Source of the DNA: Pseudomonas asplenii
GTDB taxonomy: Bacteria; Pseudomonadota; Gammaproteobacteria; Pseudomonadales; Pseudomonadaceae
DNA: 64,000 nucleotides
Reading direction: 5' to 3'
Assembly: GCF_900105475.1 (NCBI RefSeq)
Contig: NZ_LT629777.1
Coordinates: 3,596,001 to 3,660,000, forward strand
Below are positions 48,305 through 58,537 of the stretch, one piece after another. Numbering within the stretch: position 1 is the first letter of the stretch; the number at the start of each line of letters is the position of its first letter. The notes beneath the pieces were generated by a model, which saw only the letters and a program-made list of their open reading frames with translations, was not told the origin of the DNA and made no database searches. Made by a program: the position numbers and the translations under genes.

Positions 48305-50431
48305 ATGAGTTATCAGGTTCTTGCACGTAAATGGCGCCCGCGCTCGTTCCGCGAAATGGTCGGCCAGACCCATGTGCTCAAGGCGCTGATCAACGCTCTG
48401 GACAGCCAGCGGCTGCACCATGCCTATCTCTTTACCGGCACGCGCGGCGTGGGCAAGACCACCATTGCGCGGATCATCGCCAAGTGCCTGAACTGCGAGA
48501 CCGGCATCACCTCCTCGCCCTGCGGGACCTGTTCGGTATGCCGCGAGATCGACGAAGGGCGTTTTGTCGACCTGATCGAGATCGACGCCGCGAGCCGCAC
48601 CAAGGTCGAGGATACCCGCGAACTGCTGGACAACGTGCAGTACGCGCCGAGCCGTGGGCGCTTCAAGGTCTACCTGATCGACGAAGTGCACATGCTCTCC
48701 AGTCACTCGTTCAACGCCCTGCTGAAAACCCTGGAAGAGCCGCCGCCCTACGTCAAGTTCATCCTGGCGACCACTGATCCGCAGAAACTCCCGGCAACGA
48801 TTTTGTCGCGTTGCCTGCAGTTCTCCCTGAAGAACATGACGCCGGAGCGGGTGGTTGAACACCTGACCCACGTCCTCGGGGTCGAGAACGTACCGTTTGA
48901 AGATGATGCGCTGTGGCTGCTCGGGCGCGCGGCGGACGGTTCGATGCGTGATGCGATGAGCCTGACCGACCAGGCCATTGCCTTCGGTGAAGGCAAGGTT
49001 ATGGCCAGTGATGTGCGGGCGATGCTCGGCACGCTGGACCACGGCCAGGTCTACGATGTGTTGCATGCACTGATCGAGGGGGACGCCAAGGCGCTGCTCG
49101 AGGCCGTGCGGCACCTGGCCGAACAGGGGCCGGACTGGAACGGCGTGCTCTCGGAAATCCTCAACGTGCTGCACCGCGTGGCCATTGCCCAGGCGCTGCC
49201 GGAGGGAGTCGATAATGGCCATGGCGACCGTGACCGGGTGTTGGCCCTGGCCCAGGCACTGCCGGCCGAGGACGTACAGTTTTATTACCAGATGGGCCTG
49301 ATCGGTCGGCGCGACCTGCCACTGGCACCGGACCCGCGTGGCGGTTTCGAGATGGTGTTGCTGCGCATGCTCGCCTTCCGCCCGGCCGACAGTGCAGAGG
49401 CCCCCAGGCAGCCACTAAAGCCAGTGGGGATCAGCCAGGCCACGGTTGATTCCGCGAACAAGGTGGCCGGTCCGGCCGCCGCAGCGCCGGTGGCCCCGGT
49501 GGCTGCGGCGCCTGCCGCCATGGTGGTGCCACCTGCTGCTCCTGTGGTGCCGCCGGCTGCGCCCGTGGCCACTCCGGCTCCGGTGAGCGAGGCGGTGCCT
49601 GAACCGCTTGTCGAGTTGGCGCCGGAGCCTGAACCTGAGCCGGTCGCGGCGGCGGTCGAGGACATCGACCTGCCATGGAACGAGCCTGCCCCGGTTCCCG
49701 CCCAGGAGTTGGCGCCAGAACCGGCTCAGGAGCCGGTTGAAGAGCCCGTACCGGCGGCTGTCGTCGAGACGCCGGCGCCGAAGCTCGAGAGCGTGGCAGC
49801 GGCCGCCCCCGAGTGGGCCGCAGCGGCCATCCCCGAGCCGACTCCGACCCAGGGTTTCAGCTCGGCCATCGGCCCCGATCGCGACGATGAGCCACCGCTG
49901 GACGAGGATTACATCGAGCCGGACATGGATTCGGCCTACAGTTACCTGGATGAACTGGCGACCGAACATGCCGCCGAGCTGGAGCCGCAGCCTGAACCCG
50001 AGCCGTTGCCGGCGGCGCAACCGGCCACCGGTCTGGCCCTGGAGTGGCTGCAACTGTTCCCGAAACTGCCGATTTCCGGCATGACCGGCAGTATCGCCGC
50101 CAACTGCACCCTGATCTCGGTGAAGGGTGACGAATGGCTGCTGCACCTGGACCCGGCCCACAGTGCGCTGTTCAATCCGACGCAACAACGGCGTCTCAAT
50201 GAGGCGCTTAACCAGTATCACGGACGGACGCTGACGGTGACCATCGAGCTGATCAAGCCCGAGCAGGAAACACCGGCCCAGGCAGCAGCACGTCGACGTC
50301 ACGAGCGTCAGAACGAAGCCGTGGCGTCGATTCATGCCGATCCGTTCATCCAGCAAATGATGCAACAGTTCGGCGCGGTGATCCGTGACGGTACTATTGA
50401 ACCCGTCGACGCCCTGGTGACCCAGGGTTAA
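48305..50431 (+). CDS. dnaX: DNA polymerase III subunit gamma/tau
   Basis: 708 residues, clamp-loader ATPase. GTRGVGKTT (Walker A), the zinc module [26 protein letters not shown] (Walker B) and SRC motif LSRCLQF are present. A long Pro/Ala/Glu-rich linker (about 385-560) separates it from the C-terminal alpha-binding domain (about 565-708). No E. coli-like A-rich slippery heptamer was seen, so frameshift production of gamma is not apparent. Start [10 protein letters not shown] at 48305. First gene of dnaX-ybaB-recR. Confidence 0.95.
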   Translation: MSYQVLARKWRPRSFREMVGQTHVLKALINALDSQRLHHAYLFTGTRGVGKTTIARIIAKCLNCETGITSSPCGTCSVCREIDEGRFVDLIEIDAASRTKVEDTRELLDNVQYAPSRGRFKVYLIDEVHMLSSHSFNALLKTLEEPPPYVKFILATTDPQKLPATILSRCLQFSLKNMTPERVVEHLTHVLGVENVPFEDDALWLLGRAADGSMRDAMSLTDQAIAFGEGKVMASDVRAMLGTLDHGQVYDVLHALIEGDAKALLEAVRHLAEQGPDWNGVLSEILNVLHRVAIAQALPEGVDNGHGDRDRVLALAQALPAEDVQFYYQMGLIGRRDLPLAPDPRGGFEMVLLRMLAFRPADSAEAPRQPLKPVGISQATVDSANKVAGPAAAAPVAPVAAAPAAMVVPPAAPVVPPAAPVATPAPVSEAVPEPLVELAPEPEPEPVAAAVEDIDLPWNEPAPVPAQELAPEPAQEPVEEPVPAAVVETPAPKLESVAAAAPEWAAAAIPEPTPTQGFSSAIGPDRDDEPPLDEDYIEPDMDSAYSYLDELATEHAAELEPQPEPEPLPAAQPATGLALEWLQLFPKLPISGMTGSIAANCTLISVKGDEWLLHLDPAHSALFNPTQQRRLNEALNQYHGRTLTVTIELIKPEQETPAQAAARRRHERQNEAVASIHADPFIQQMMQQFGAVIRDGTIEPVDALVTQG

Positions 50432-50493
50432 TAACTGAAGACGCGAGGTGTGTGCCTTGCGCCTATTGTCCAAGCAACTTTGAGGTGATTCCC

Positions 50494-50832
50494 ATGATGA
50501 AGGGTGGCATGGCCGGCCTGATGAAGCAGGCGCAGCAGATGCAGGAAAAAATGGCCAAGATGCAGGAAGAACTGGCCAACGCCGAAGTCACCGGCAAGGC
50601 CGGCGGCGACATGGTCACCGTGGTCATGACCGGGCGTCACGACCTCAAGCGTGTGAGCATCGACCCCAGCCTGCTCGAAGGCGTCAGCGAAGATGACCGT
50701 GAAGTGCTGGAAGATCTGTTTGCCGCTGCGGTCAACGATGCCGTGCGCAAGATCGAAGCCAACAGCGCCGACAAGATGTCCGGCATGACCTCTGGCATGC
50801 AATTGCCACCGGGCTTCAAGATGCCTTTCTAA
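50494..50832 (+). CDS. YbaB/EbfC nucleoid-associated protein
   Basis: 112 residues; the dimeric DNA-binding fold with [20 protein letters not shown] at the N-terminus and a Gly/Met-rich tail LPPGFKMPF. It lies between dnaX and recR as in most bacteria, which supports a link to DNA maintenance. ATG 50494 preceded by GAGGTGATTCCC. Confidence 0.93.
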   Translation: MMKGGMAGLMKQAQQMQEKMAKMQEELANAEVTGKAGGDMVTVVMTGRHDLKRVSIDPSLLEGVSEDDREVLEDLFAAAVNDAVRKIEANSADKMSGMTSGMQLPPGFKMPF

Positions 50833-50847
50833 GGCCGCTTGCTGTTG

Positions 50848-50878
50848 AACAATGCCAGGCCCCAGGCCTGGCATTGTT
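50848..50878 (+). terminator. Terminator after ybaB
   Basis: Stem AACAATGCCAGGC/GCCTGGCATTGTT with loop CCCAG, 15 bp after the ybaB stop, followed by GTTT. It would separate recR from dnaX-ybaB at least partly. Confidence 0.75.
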
Positions 50879-50966
50879 GTTTCCGGGGCTGCGGACCTGC
50901 GCATTTGACGCTGGCCAAAGCCGCGGGTATAAACCGCCTCTCGCAGTTTTGTCGGACCTATCGCCC

Positions 50967-51569
50967 ATGAGCTTCAGCCCCCTGATTCGCCAACTGATCG
51001 ACGCCTTTCGGGTACTGCCCGGGGTCGGCCAGAAAACCGCCCAGCGCATGGCCTTGCAACTGCTCGAACGTGATCGCAGTGGCGGCGCACGCCTGTCCCA
51101 GGCGTTGGCCCAGGCCATGGACGGGGTTGGGCACTGTCGCCAGTGCCGCACCCTGACCGAGGACGACCTGTGCCCGCAATGTGCCGACACGCGACGTGAC
51201 GACACCCTGTTGTGTGTGGTCGAGGGGCCGATGGATGTCTATGCGGTGGAGCAGACCGGTTATCGCGGCCGTTACTTTGTGCTCAAGGGCCATCTGTCGC
51301 CGCTCGATGGTCTGGGGCCGGAGGCCATCGGTATTCCGCAATTGCTGGCACGGATCGAGGAGCAGGGCAGCTTCACCGAAGTGATCCTGGCGACCAACCC
51401 GACGGTCGAGGGCGAAGCCACGGCGCATTACATTGCCCAGTTGCTGACCAACAAGGGCCTGATCACCTCGCGTATTGCCCATGGCGTGCCGTTGGGCGGT
51501 GAGCTGGAGTTGGTGGACGGCGGTACCCTCGCGCACTCGTTTGCCGGCCGCAAGCCGATCGCCTTGTAA
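50967..51569 (+). CDS. recR: Recombination protein RecR
   Basis: 200 residues. N-terminal HhH ([17 protein letters not shown]), four-Cys zinc finger CRQC...CPQC ([19 protein letters not shown]), Toprim domain ([19 protein letters not shown]) and C-terminal Walker-B-like region. Works with RecF/RecO to load RecA at gaps. ATG 50967 after GTCGGACC. Convergent with the polysaccharide operon end. Confidence 0.95.
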   Translation: MSFSPLIRQLIDAFRVLPGVGQKTAQRMALQLLERDRSGGARLSQALAQAMDGVGHCRQCRTLTEDDLCPQCADTRRDDTLLCVVEGPMDVYAVEQTGYRGRYFVLKGHLSPLDGLGPEAIGIPQLLARIEEQGSFTEVILATNPTVEGEATAHYIAQLLTNKGLITSRIAHGVPLGGELELVDGGTLAHSFAGRKPIAL

Positions 51570-51655
51570 CCCTTGTCAGGGGCGCTGTGCCGGGTGTTCC
51601 CGCCAGCGTTCAAGGCGTCACACAGTATGCTCTGCTCCTGTCACCACATCGGTCA

Positions 51656-52582
51656 CTAAGCGTACGGGCTGTCCCAGTAACGCTTGTACATGCCCAGGCG
51701 TTTCTTCAGGCCCTTGGGCAGATAGCGCTCCTGCTGGCTGAGTTTGTAGGCGAACAGTTTCACTGCATTGCGCAGGAACGAGCCGGGCCAGGCCGAGAGC
51801 CGACTGGGGCCGAGAAACTTCAGTTCGGACAGCACATAGCGCAAGCCTTCGCCGCCAGCACCGCCGAATGCCTGGCGGATCCACGGCTCGCGTGCGTGGA
51901 ACACGCCGATATCGAAGTAGCGGCGAAACTCTTCCCAGAGCGTGTAGTTGTGCGAGTGTCGGCAGCAGGCGCTGCCCTCATAGGCGACTTTCCAGCCGGC
52001 CAGTAGCATCTTCGCCGCCACGTACATGTCTTCCGAGAGGATCACGTGCTGCGGGAACCCCCCGATCTGCATCAAGGCCTGGCGCCGGTAGGCACAGAAG
52101 GAGTTGGAGGCGAACGCGGTCTTGATGCCCAGCCGGGGGGCGTCCTCCATACTCTTGACCTGCGAGGTGGGCGGGTAATTGAACAGTCGCGCGTGTTCGG
52201 CCAGCGGGCTGGCGTCGAGATGTGCCAACTGCCGACCGCAGACCGCGCCGATGCTGTCGTCGGTAAAGGGCCAGACGATGTTGGCCAGTGCCTCGGGGTC
52301 CTCCAGGTAGGCGTCCTGGGTCATGAACACGTAGACGTCATATTCGGGATGACGCTCGACCATCATCTGGCGGGTGCCGCCGTGGTTGAAGTCCTTGCTG
52401 TCGATCCGCAGTACATTGGGGCAGCGCGAAGTGGCCAGTTCGAACGTGCCGTCGCTGGAGCTGGAGTCGACGATCAGCGTGTCGAACACCGCCGTCTGGC
52501 GATCCAGGGAGTCGAGCAGGCGTTCCAGATCCCGACGGCCGTTGTAGGTGGGGATCACACAGGCCACGTTGAGGGTCGACAT
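51656..52582 (-). CDS. Glycosyltransferase family 2 (rhamnosyltransferase-like; probable PslC counterpart)
   Basis: 308 residues, GT-A fold: VACVIPTYNGRRDLERLLDS, DSSSSDGT, FMTQDAYLEDPEAL (DxD position replaced by TQDA, typical of the rhamnosyl-type GT2 branch), and EDMYVAAKMLLAGWKVAYEG. It adds a sugar to the lipid-linked repeat unit on the cytoplasmic side. Last gene of the leftward exopolysaccharide operon, 3 bp after the flippase gene. In P. aeruginosa pslC is a GT2 of similar length between pslB and pslD; here that place is empty, so this gene may be the relocated pslC. Confidence 0.82.
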   Translation of the reverse strand: MSTLNVACVIPTYNGRRDLERLLDSLDRQTAVFDTLIVDSSSSDGTFELATSRCPNVLRIDSKDFNHGGTRQMMVERHPEYDVYVFMTQDAYLEDPEALANIVWPFTDDSIGAVCGRQLAHLDASPLAEHARLFNYPPTSQVKSMEDAPRLGIKTAFASNSFCAYRRQALMQIGGFPQHVILSEDMYVAAKMLLAGWKVAYEGSACCRHSHNYTLWEEFRRYFDIGVFHAREPWIRQAFGGAGGEGLRYVLSELKFLGPSRLSAWPGSFLRNAVKLFAYKLSQQERYLPKGLKKRLGMYKRYWDSPYA

Positions 52583-52585
52583 GCT

Positions 52586-54010
52586 TCAGCCTCCAGAGAT
52601 TGCCGTCGGCCGCCACGGGCGCAGCCAGAGTGCCAGGGCGATCAGCAACGCCAGGCCGTAGAGGGTGCTCAGGCCCAGTTGCAGCCAGGTACCCGGGAGA
52701 GGGTGCAGCAACAGCGCGGCGATGAGCATCACGCCGACCCCGAGCAGCCAGTGGCTGCGCCAGGGCACTTCGTTCAGCAACCCTTGCCGGCGCATCAGCA
52801 GCAGACCGGTGAGAATCACCCCACAGATGGCCGCCAGGGCGATCCCGACCAGCCCGAACACGTACGGCAAGACTGCCAGCAGCAGGGCATTGAGCAGGCT
52901 GCCGGCCAGTTCGCAGTTGAGCGGCATACGCGTATCGCCAGCGGCGTAGGCATAGCGGGCGAGCAGGGCGTTCCAGGCGCCGAACAGCAGTGGTACGCAG
53001 AACCAGGCCAGCAGTTCCGGCAACGGGCTACCGACCGCCTGGCTGGGCAACAGCAGGCTGACCAGCGCGGCGGCGGCGCCGATCAGCCCGGCAACGGCCG
53101 GCAGGGTCAGCAGGGTGGCGCTGGCCAGACCCTTGCGCAATAGCGACAGGCGTTCGCTGCCGGCACTGCCGCTCATCAGCCCGAGCAGCACCTGGTTAAG
53201 GCTCATCAGGGCGATCAGCGGCAAGTTGATCAGTTTGCGCGCCAGGTTGATCCAGGTCACCGCGCCTTCCCCCAGCAGCGAGGCGACCATCCGCTCCAGC
53301 AGGGCCAGGCCCTGGCTCGCCAGATTGCTGCTGAGCAGGGGGCCGATCTGCTTGAGCAACTCGCGTCCGGCCCCGGGAGCGCGCGCCGGCTGCCAGGGTT
53401 TCCAGCCGCTGCGCAACAACGATGGCAACAGCACTGTCGGCATCAGCAGGCTGCCGAGCACGCAGGCGCAGGCCAGGCCGGTCGGCGTGGCCTCATGCCG
53501 TAGAAGGGCCAGGTACAGCACCGGCGGCAGGTTGAACAGCAGCGAGCCGAGCCCCGCCAGGACGAACCGCGAACGGGCCTGCAACGGTATGCAGAGCAGC
53601 GCATGGAGGATGAAACCGGGCGCGCACCAGGCCAGCCAGTAGAGGCTGCCGCTGGCCAATTGATAACCCTGGCTGTCGAGACCGGGGCCGATCAGCCGCA
53701 CCCACAGCGGCGCACCCAGGCTCAGCAGACTGCCCAGCAACAGGCCGCAGAGCAGCAGGCGCGGGGCCAATGCGCCGAGCCAGTTGGCCTGTTCGCTGGC
53801 CGAGCGTTGCTGGTACAGCGGTAGCGCCGCGGCACTGAGCAGGCCGGCGGCCAGGGCCATGCGCAAGGCTTCCGGCAGGAACAGCGCCACCAGGAAGCTG
53901 TCGCTGCGCCCGCCCGCGCCCCACGCGGCAACCAGCAGCCATTCGCGGGCGAAGCCGGCGGCCAGGCCGGTGAGGGTCGCCAGGGTCAGCCAGAGTGTCG
54001 AACCGAACAT
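52586..54010 (-). CDS. pslK: MviN/Wzx-type flippase, PslK-like
   Basis: 474 residues, about 12-14 hydrophobic segments, MOP-superfamily flippase. MFGSTLWLTLATLTGLAAGF and RSDSFLVALFLPEALRMALA match the MviN/MurJ-like branch used in psl. It would flip the lipid-linked repeat unit across the inner membrane. Lies 9 bp after the acetyltransferase gene and 3 bp before the GT2 gene. Confidence 0.82.
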   Translation of the reverse strand: MFGSTLWLTLATLTGLAAGFAREWLLVAAWGAGGRSDSFLVALFLPEALRMALAAGLLSAAALPLYQQRSASEQANWLGALAPRLLLCGLLLGSLLSLGAPLWVRLIGPGLDSQGYQLASGSLYWLAWCAPGFILHALLCIPLQARSRFVLAGLGSLLFNLPPVLYLALLRHEATPTGLACACVLGSLLMPTVLLPSLLRSGWKPWQPARAPGAGRELLKQIGPLLSSNLASQGLALLERMVASLLGEGAVTWINLARKLINLPLIALMSLNQVLLGLMSGSAGSERLSLLRKGLASATLLTLPAVAGLIGAAAALVSLLLPSQAVGSPLPELLAWFCVPLLFGAWNALLARYAYAAGDTRMPLNCELAGSLLNALLLAVLPYVFGLVGIALAAICGVILTGLLLMRRQGLLNEVPWRSHWLLGVGVMLIAALLLHPLPGTWLQLGLSTLYGLALLIALALWLRPWRPTAISGG

Positions 54011-54019
54011 CGGCCTGAC

Positions 54020-54841
54020 TCAGTGGAACAAAGTGAACAGGCCTTTGCCGCCCACCTTGTAGTTCAGGCCACGGCAGCGTTCGCCCTTGATCGCCGCGTC
54101 CGGGCCACCGACGATCGCATAGGCAGGGACCGGCTTGGACACCACGCACTGGCCGCCGACCACCGCGCCCTCGCCGATGTCGGCACCGAAGGACAGCAGT
54201 GCCCGGCTGGCGATCCAGGCGTAGTCACGGATATACACCGGGCCGCCCACGGCCCAGAACTCCGGCGCCTGGACATCATGCCCGCCCGCGATGATCAGCA
54301 CGTGGGAGGCGATGGTCACGTGGTCGCCGATGATCAGCCCGCCCCTGGCATCCAGCTGGCAGTGCCAGCCGACCGTGCTGTCGTTGCCGATGCGCAGACT
54401 GTCGACGCCCAGCACCTCGGTGTTGCGCCAGACCGTCGAACCCTTGCCGATCTTCGCCCCGCCGATGCGCAGCCAGAGCAGGCGCAGGGTGTGGCTGGGG
54501 ATCTTGCAGATGAGGATGTTGTAGGCCAGTTCCCACCAGCGCAGCAGGCGGTCGCGCAGCGTCGGCCAGTTGATGCCGTAGAGCGGAATCAATGCGCCCT
54601 TGAGTTCGCTGGCGAGCAGGGCATAGAAGCGCCGGGCCAGCGGTGGTTCGATGCGGGTTTCGATGTTCAGGTAACTGATGAAACACAGCACGTTACCCTT
54701 GAGCGGCTGCTCGAAGCAGACATCATTCTCCAGCATCCACTGATACGTAGCCTGCAACTCTTCCAGGCTGACGGCCATTTTTTGCGCGTATTCGGGCAGG
54801 GCCTCTCGCAGGTTCAACGAGTGCATCAGACGGTGTTTCAT
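54020..54841 (-). CDS. Hexapeptide-repeat acetyltransferase
   Basis: 273 residues. The N-terminal 115 residues are helical with no clear family; the C-terminal left-handed beta-helix has imperfect hexapeptides (IGGAKIGKGSTVWRN, LRIGNDSTVGWHC, LIIGDHVTIASHV, ADIGEGAVVGGQC) and a likely catalytic His in IAGGHDV, as in WcaF-type sugar O-acetyltransferases. It starts 4 bp inside the pslJ end (ATGA overlap). P. aeruginosa psl has no such gene between pslJ and pslK, so an acetylated polymer variant is likely. Confidence 0.82.
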   Translation of the reverse strand: MKHRLMHSLNLREALPEYAQKMAVSLEELQATYQWMLENDVCFEQPLKGNVLCFISYLNIETRIEPPLARRFYALLASELKGALIPLYGINWPTLRDRLLRWWELAYNILICKIPSHTLRLLWLRIGGAKIGKGSTVWRNTEVLGVDSLRIGNDSTVGWHCQLDARGGLIIGDHVTIASHVLIIAGGHDVQAPEFWAVGGPVYIRDYAWIASRALLSFGADIGEGAVVGGQCVVSKPVPAYAIVGGPDAAIKGERCRGLNYKVGGKGLFTLFH

Positions 54842-56226
54842 GGTTGGACTCCAGAAAGGCTCGAGGCTTTGGGCTTGAGGCGTCGGGCTTCGTGCAGGTT
54901 CAGGCCGAGCAACAGCCAGAACAGGGCGATCAGCACCTGGGTGAAACTGAAATAGTGGTCGAAGATACCGCTGAGCAGGGCGGCCATGAGACCTGCGGTG
55001 GTGCCGAGCCAGAGGGCGTTGTCAGCGCTCAGGCGGATGCTTTCCTGGTTGGGGCGGGTTTCCCGCCACCAGCTCCAGATCACCGTCACGAACAGCAGCA
55101 TGCCGGGAATACCGAGCTTGTAGATGAAGTTCAGCCACAGGTTGGAGATCCCCCAGAGGCCGGTACCGGGCACCGGCGGTTCAGTCTTGAAGCCGATGCC
55201 GAAGGGGAACATCGCGACGGCCTGCGGGAAGTGCGAATACTCGTCGAAACGCACGCTGGTACTGGCGTCATTGGTGGAGAAGATGGTCAGCAGGCGATCC
55301 TGCAGCGGCGGATAGAACATCAGCAGCAGGGCGCCGAAGGCCGCGCCGGCCACCAACAGGCGGCCGGTATAGGGCACGCGCTTGCGGGCCAGCCAGACCA
55401 GCACCACGATCAGGCTCAGCAGCGCACCGCGCGAGCCGCTCAGCAGCAGGGCGACCGCGCCCAGGCCGGCAACGGCAAAACCCAGCATCCGTGGCCAGCT
55501 CTGGCGTGTCAGGCCGAAGCAGAACGCCAGGGGCATCAGCAGGGCCATGGCGCCGCCCGTGACGTTGGGGTGCATCCACGGCGAGCCCATGCGGTTGGCC
55601 ATGGCGCTCAGGCTGTCGCCCAGTACCGTGATGCCGCCATAGCCCAGGCGTTCCAGGATCGGTGTCATGCTGGTGGCCGTGCCGTTCTTGAGGAACACCG
55701 GGATCGACAGCAGCAACATCAACAGGGTCCCGAGCAGCAGTCCGATCACTGCCTGTTCGCGCGCCCGAGGGGTATTGAGCAGGCGCGGCACCAGGAACAG
55801 CACCGAGAGATTGAGCAGCCAGCGAACCCAGTTCACCGGGCCGTTGCCTTCGGCGTTCACCGTCAACTGGCCGATGATGAACGGGAAGGCGCTGAACAGC
55901 ATCAATGCCACCAGAAAGCGTTCGGTGCGTAGCAGTGGCGGCTTTGGCGGCAGGTTGTTGAACAGGCTCTGCACCAGCACGCTGCCCCAGACCAGCAGGA
56001 TCAAGGCTTCGGACACCGTGGTGCGCAGGCCGATCTGGACCGTCGAGTAGGGCAGGAAAGTGGCGAGCACGGTGAACAGCAACAGACCCCAGAGCGGCTG
56101 ACGGATGATCGTCACGATCCCGGCGATACCGAACAGCAGCACCAGCACCTTGACGGCCGGCAACAGCCAGACCAGGACACCGAAGACCAGGCTGAGCAGC
56201 AGGGCTATGGGCATCGCGATCGGCAT
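54838..56226 (-). CDS. pslJ: O-antigen ligase/polymerase-like membrane protein, PslJ-like
   Basis: 462 residues, about 10-12 TM segments and one large periplasmic loop (about 330-375). It has the Wzy_C/WaaL signature region ALLLSGSRGALLSLIVVLVW, with GSRG. Most likely polymerises repeat units on the periplasmic face. Its first base is shared with the stop of the preceding GT gene, consistent with coupling. Confidence 0.84.
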   Translation of the reverse strand: MPIAMPIALLLSLVFGVLVWLLPAVKVLVLLFGIAGIVTIIRQPLWGLLLFTVLATFLPYSTVQIGLRTTVSEALILLVWGSVLVQSLFNNLPPKPPLLRTERFLVALMLFSAFPFIIGQLTVNAEGNGPVNWVRWLLNLSVLFLVPRLLNTPRAREQAVIGLLLGTLLMLLLSIPVFLKNGTATSMTPILERLGYGGITVLGDSLSAMANRMGSPWMHPNVTGGAMALLMPLAFCFGLTRQSWPRMLGFAVAGLGAVALLLSGSRGALLSLIVVLVWLARKRVPYTGRLLVAGAAFGALLLMFYPPLQDRLLTIFSTNDASTSVRFDEYSHFPQAVAMFPFGIGFKTEPPVPGTGLWGISNLWLNFIYKLGIPGMLLFVTVIWSWWRETRPNQESIRLSADNALWLGTTAGLMAALLSGIFDHYFSFTQVLIALFWLLLGLNLHEARRLKPKASSLSGVQP

Positions 56227-57326
56227 TATCGCAGTTCCTCGAGCAATTGGTTGAAGCGTTCCCGGTACGCCGCCGTGGCGTACCGGGTGGCCCAGGCGCG
56301 CAAGACGGCGGGATCTTCGGCCGGGGCTTGGGCGAGGCCGAGCATCAGTGCGGTCAGCGCCGGGCTGTCGGTTGGCGAGAAGCGTGGGCTGTCCGGCGGG
56401 GTGATTTCATCCAGCGACGAGCCACTGGCGACCGCCACCGGCGTGCCGACGCTCAGGGCCTCGACCACCGGCAGACCGAAGCCTTCGGCGTAGGACGGCT
56501 GCCACAGGCGCTGCGCCTGTTGGTAGACCGCATGCAGTTGGGCATCGCTGATACCGCTGAGATAGTGCAGGCCCGGCAGGTGCCGTAGCGGCGAGGGCAG
56601 ATGCTCGGGGACGCCGATCAGCACCAGCTCCGGCACCTGGTCCGATTGCTGGCGGGCGGTCTGCCAGGCGCTGACGAACCAGGGGATGTTCTTGCGCGGT
56701 TCGCGGGTGCCGACCACCAGCCAGTAGCGCGGCGGCAACTGCAGGTCGCTGATATCGGCCGGTTCGCCGCTGAAGCCCTCGACCAGATTGGGCAACACGC
56801 GGATCTTGTCGCGGGCTTGCGGGAACAGTTTGACCACTTCGTCGGCGGTGTACTGCGACGGGGTCCAGATCCGGTCGGCGACCTTGACCGAGTGACCGAT
56901 CGACAGGCGGTCGGTGATGCGATAGACCCGCTCCTTGATGCGTGAACCGTGGCTGTTCTTCAGCGTCAGTTGGAACAGGTCGTGCAGTTGCAGCACATAG
57001 CGCATATCGGCCGGTTTGCGCCCCAGCGGCAGGCCCATGTTGAAGTTGCAGAGATAGATCTGCACCCCGGCCGCGCGCAGCGCGCCGGGCAGGAAGCCGG
57101 CTTCGAACTTCAGGCGCAGGGGCAGGCGGTGAATGGATTGCAGCGGTGCCTCCCAGCGCGGGCAATGAACGCGGCGCCGCAGCGGGTGGTCCTCCGGCGC
57201 TACGCCGAACAGTTGCAACTGTACCTCGGGATGGGCTCGCAGTGCCTCTTCCAGTGCCAGGTTCTGACGGCCGATGCCGGTTTGGGTGTAGCCCGCCGTC
57301 GGGCGGTAATCCAGTCCTATGCGCAT
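56226..57326 (-). CDS. pslI: Glycosyltransferase family 4, PslI-like
   Basis: 366 residues, GT-B fold. N-terminus MRIGLDYRPTAGYTQTGIGR, C-terminal donor site SYAEGFGLPVVEALSVGTPV with the Glu-x7-Glu motif. It probably transfers mannose or glucose to the growing repeat. The ATG at 57326 overlaps the pslH-like gene by 10 bp. A longer frame back to 58046 is an artefact across that gene. Confidence 0.86.
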   Translation of the reverse strand: MRIGLDYRPTAGYTQTGIGRQNLALEEALRAHPEVQLQLFGVAPEDHPLRRRVHCPRWEAPLQSIHRLPLRLKFEAGFLPGALRAAGVQIYLCNFNMGLPLGRKPADMRYVLQLHDLFQLTLKNSHGSRIKERVYRITDRLSIGHSVKVADRIWTPSQYTADEVVKLFPQARDKIRVLPNLVEGFSGEPADISDLQLPPRYWLVVGTREPRKNIPWFVSAWQTARQQSDQVPELVLIGVPEHLPSPLRHLPGLHYLSGISDAQLHAVYQQAQRLWQPSYAEGFGLPVVEALSVGTPVAVASGSSLDEITPPDSPRFSPTDSPALTALMLGLAQAPAEDPAVLRAWATRYATAAYRERFNQLLEELR

Positions 57327-58537
57327 ACGGGCACTTCTTCTTTTTTGAGCTGTGGGAGTCGGGTGTAGACCGCTTCGAGCTGTGCGGCCGCCACGGACCA
57401 GTCGTGCTCGGCCTTGACGTAGGCGCGACCGGCCTCGGCGATCTGTTGCAGGCGCTCCGGTTGTGCGAGGGCGTCGGCGAGTAGCTGCACCAGGGCTTGC
57501 GGGTCTTCGCTGCCCAGGTAGTGGTGACCGTTCTCGACTTTCAGGCCCGAACTGCCCTGTTCGGTGGTCACCACCGGCAGGCCGGCGGCCATGGCTTCCA
57601 GCACCTTGAGCTTGGAACCGCCGCCCTGGCGCAATGGCGCAAAGAACACCGAGGCACGGCTTTGCAGGGTGCGCAGGTCGGGCACAAAACCTTGCCACTC
57701 GATGCGCGGATCGCTCCAGCGTTCGCGCCAGGCATCCGGCAGGCCGTAGCCGGCAATGGCGAAACGCACCTGGGGATTGAGCTGCCAGAGCGCCGGGAGA
57801 ATTTCCTCCAGGGCCCACTCCACCGCGTCCAGGTTCGGGCTGTATTCGTAGTTGCCGATGAACAGCAGGCGTTGGGCGTGCAGGTCGGGCGTCACGCCGG
57901 CGTAATGGCCGGTGTCGACGCCGTTGACCACCACGGCCACCGGCTTGCCGGTCTGCTGGTGCAGGACGTCGGCATCGGCGCGGGTCACGGCGACCAGTTC
58001 GGTGGCCTGGCTGAATACTCGGGCTTCCCAGCGTCGATAGCGCCATTGGTCGTACAGGGTGAAGGGTTTCAACCAGCCCGGCAGGCGGTCGTAGCTGGCC
58101 GCGCCGAGGGCCGATTCGACGTTGTGTTCGGTGAGAATGAAATCGCGCCGGGCCTCGATCAGCGGCTGTTCGAACGGTTGGAAGCTGTAGCTGTGCTCGA
58201 TCTGGATCACGTCCCAGTGCTCTTCCAGCAGGCTGCGAAACTGCTGTTGCAACGAGGGTGCCGAGCCGTTGACGGCGGCCAGCATCGGATAGGGCGAAAA
58301 CAGCACCGTGGACAGGGTGCGCAGGCTACGCAGCGAACGCCGTGGCACCACGATCAGGCGCTCCAGGTGCGGCAGCAGGGTCTGGCGGGTGGCTTCGTCG
58401 AGCGCGCTCTTGGACTGCACCAGCAGGGTAATCCTGTGCCCACGGGCGGCCAGGCTGCGCAGCAGATGGAATTGTCGGGTCTTGCCGCCGCTGGTAGTGG
58501 GCCAGGGCAGGTAGGGCAGGGTCCAGAGTATCTTCAT
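57317..58537 (-). CDS. pslH: Glycosyltransferase family 4, PslH-like
   Basis: 406 residues, GT-B fold: MKILWTLPYLPWPTTSGGKT at the start, RLLFIGNYEYSPNLDAVEWA and FFAPLRQGGGSKLKVLEAMA with the donor-binding Glu. Start at 58537, where ATGA overlaps the hydrolase stop; three residues further upstream another ATG exists. Cytoplasmic, acts on the lipid-linked repeat. Confidence 0.86.
   Translation of the reverse strand: MKILWTLPYLPWPTTSGGKTRQFHLLRSLAARGHRITLLVQSKSALDEATRQTLLPHLERLIVVPRRSLRSLRTLSTVLFSPYPMLAAVNGSAPSLQQQFRSLLEEHWDVIQIEHSYSFQPFEQPLIEARRDFILTEHNVESALGAASYDRLPGWLKPFTLYDQWRYRRWEARVFSQATELVAVTRADADVLHQQTGKPVAVVVNGVDTGHYAGVTPDLHAQRLLFIGNYEYSPNLDAVEWALEEILPALWQLNPQVRFAIAGYGLPDAWRERWSDPRIEWQGFVPDLRTLQSRASVFFAPLRQGGGSKLKVLEAMAAGLPVVTTEQGSSGLKVENGHHYLGSEDPQALVQLLADALAQPERLQQIAEAGRAYVKAEHDWSVAAAQLEAVYTRLPQLKKEEVPVCA

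Noticed and set aside
56226-58046. Single 606-codon protein spanning two glycosyltransferase regions
   Set aside because: The upstream half is out of frame with the real pslH-like gene; homology of the GT starts at MRIGLDYRP (57326).
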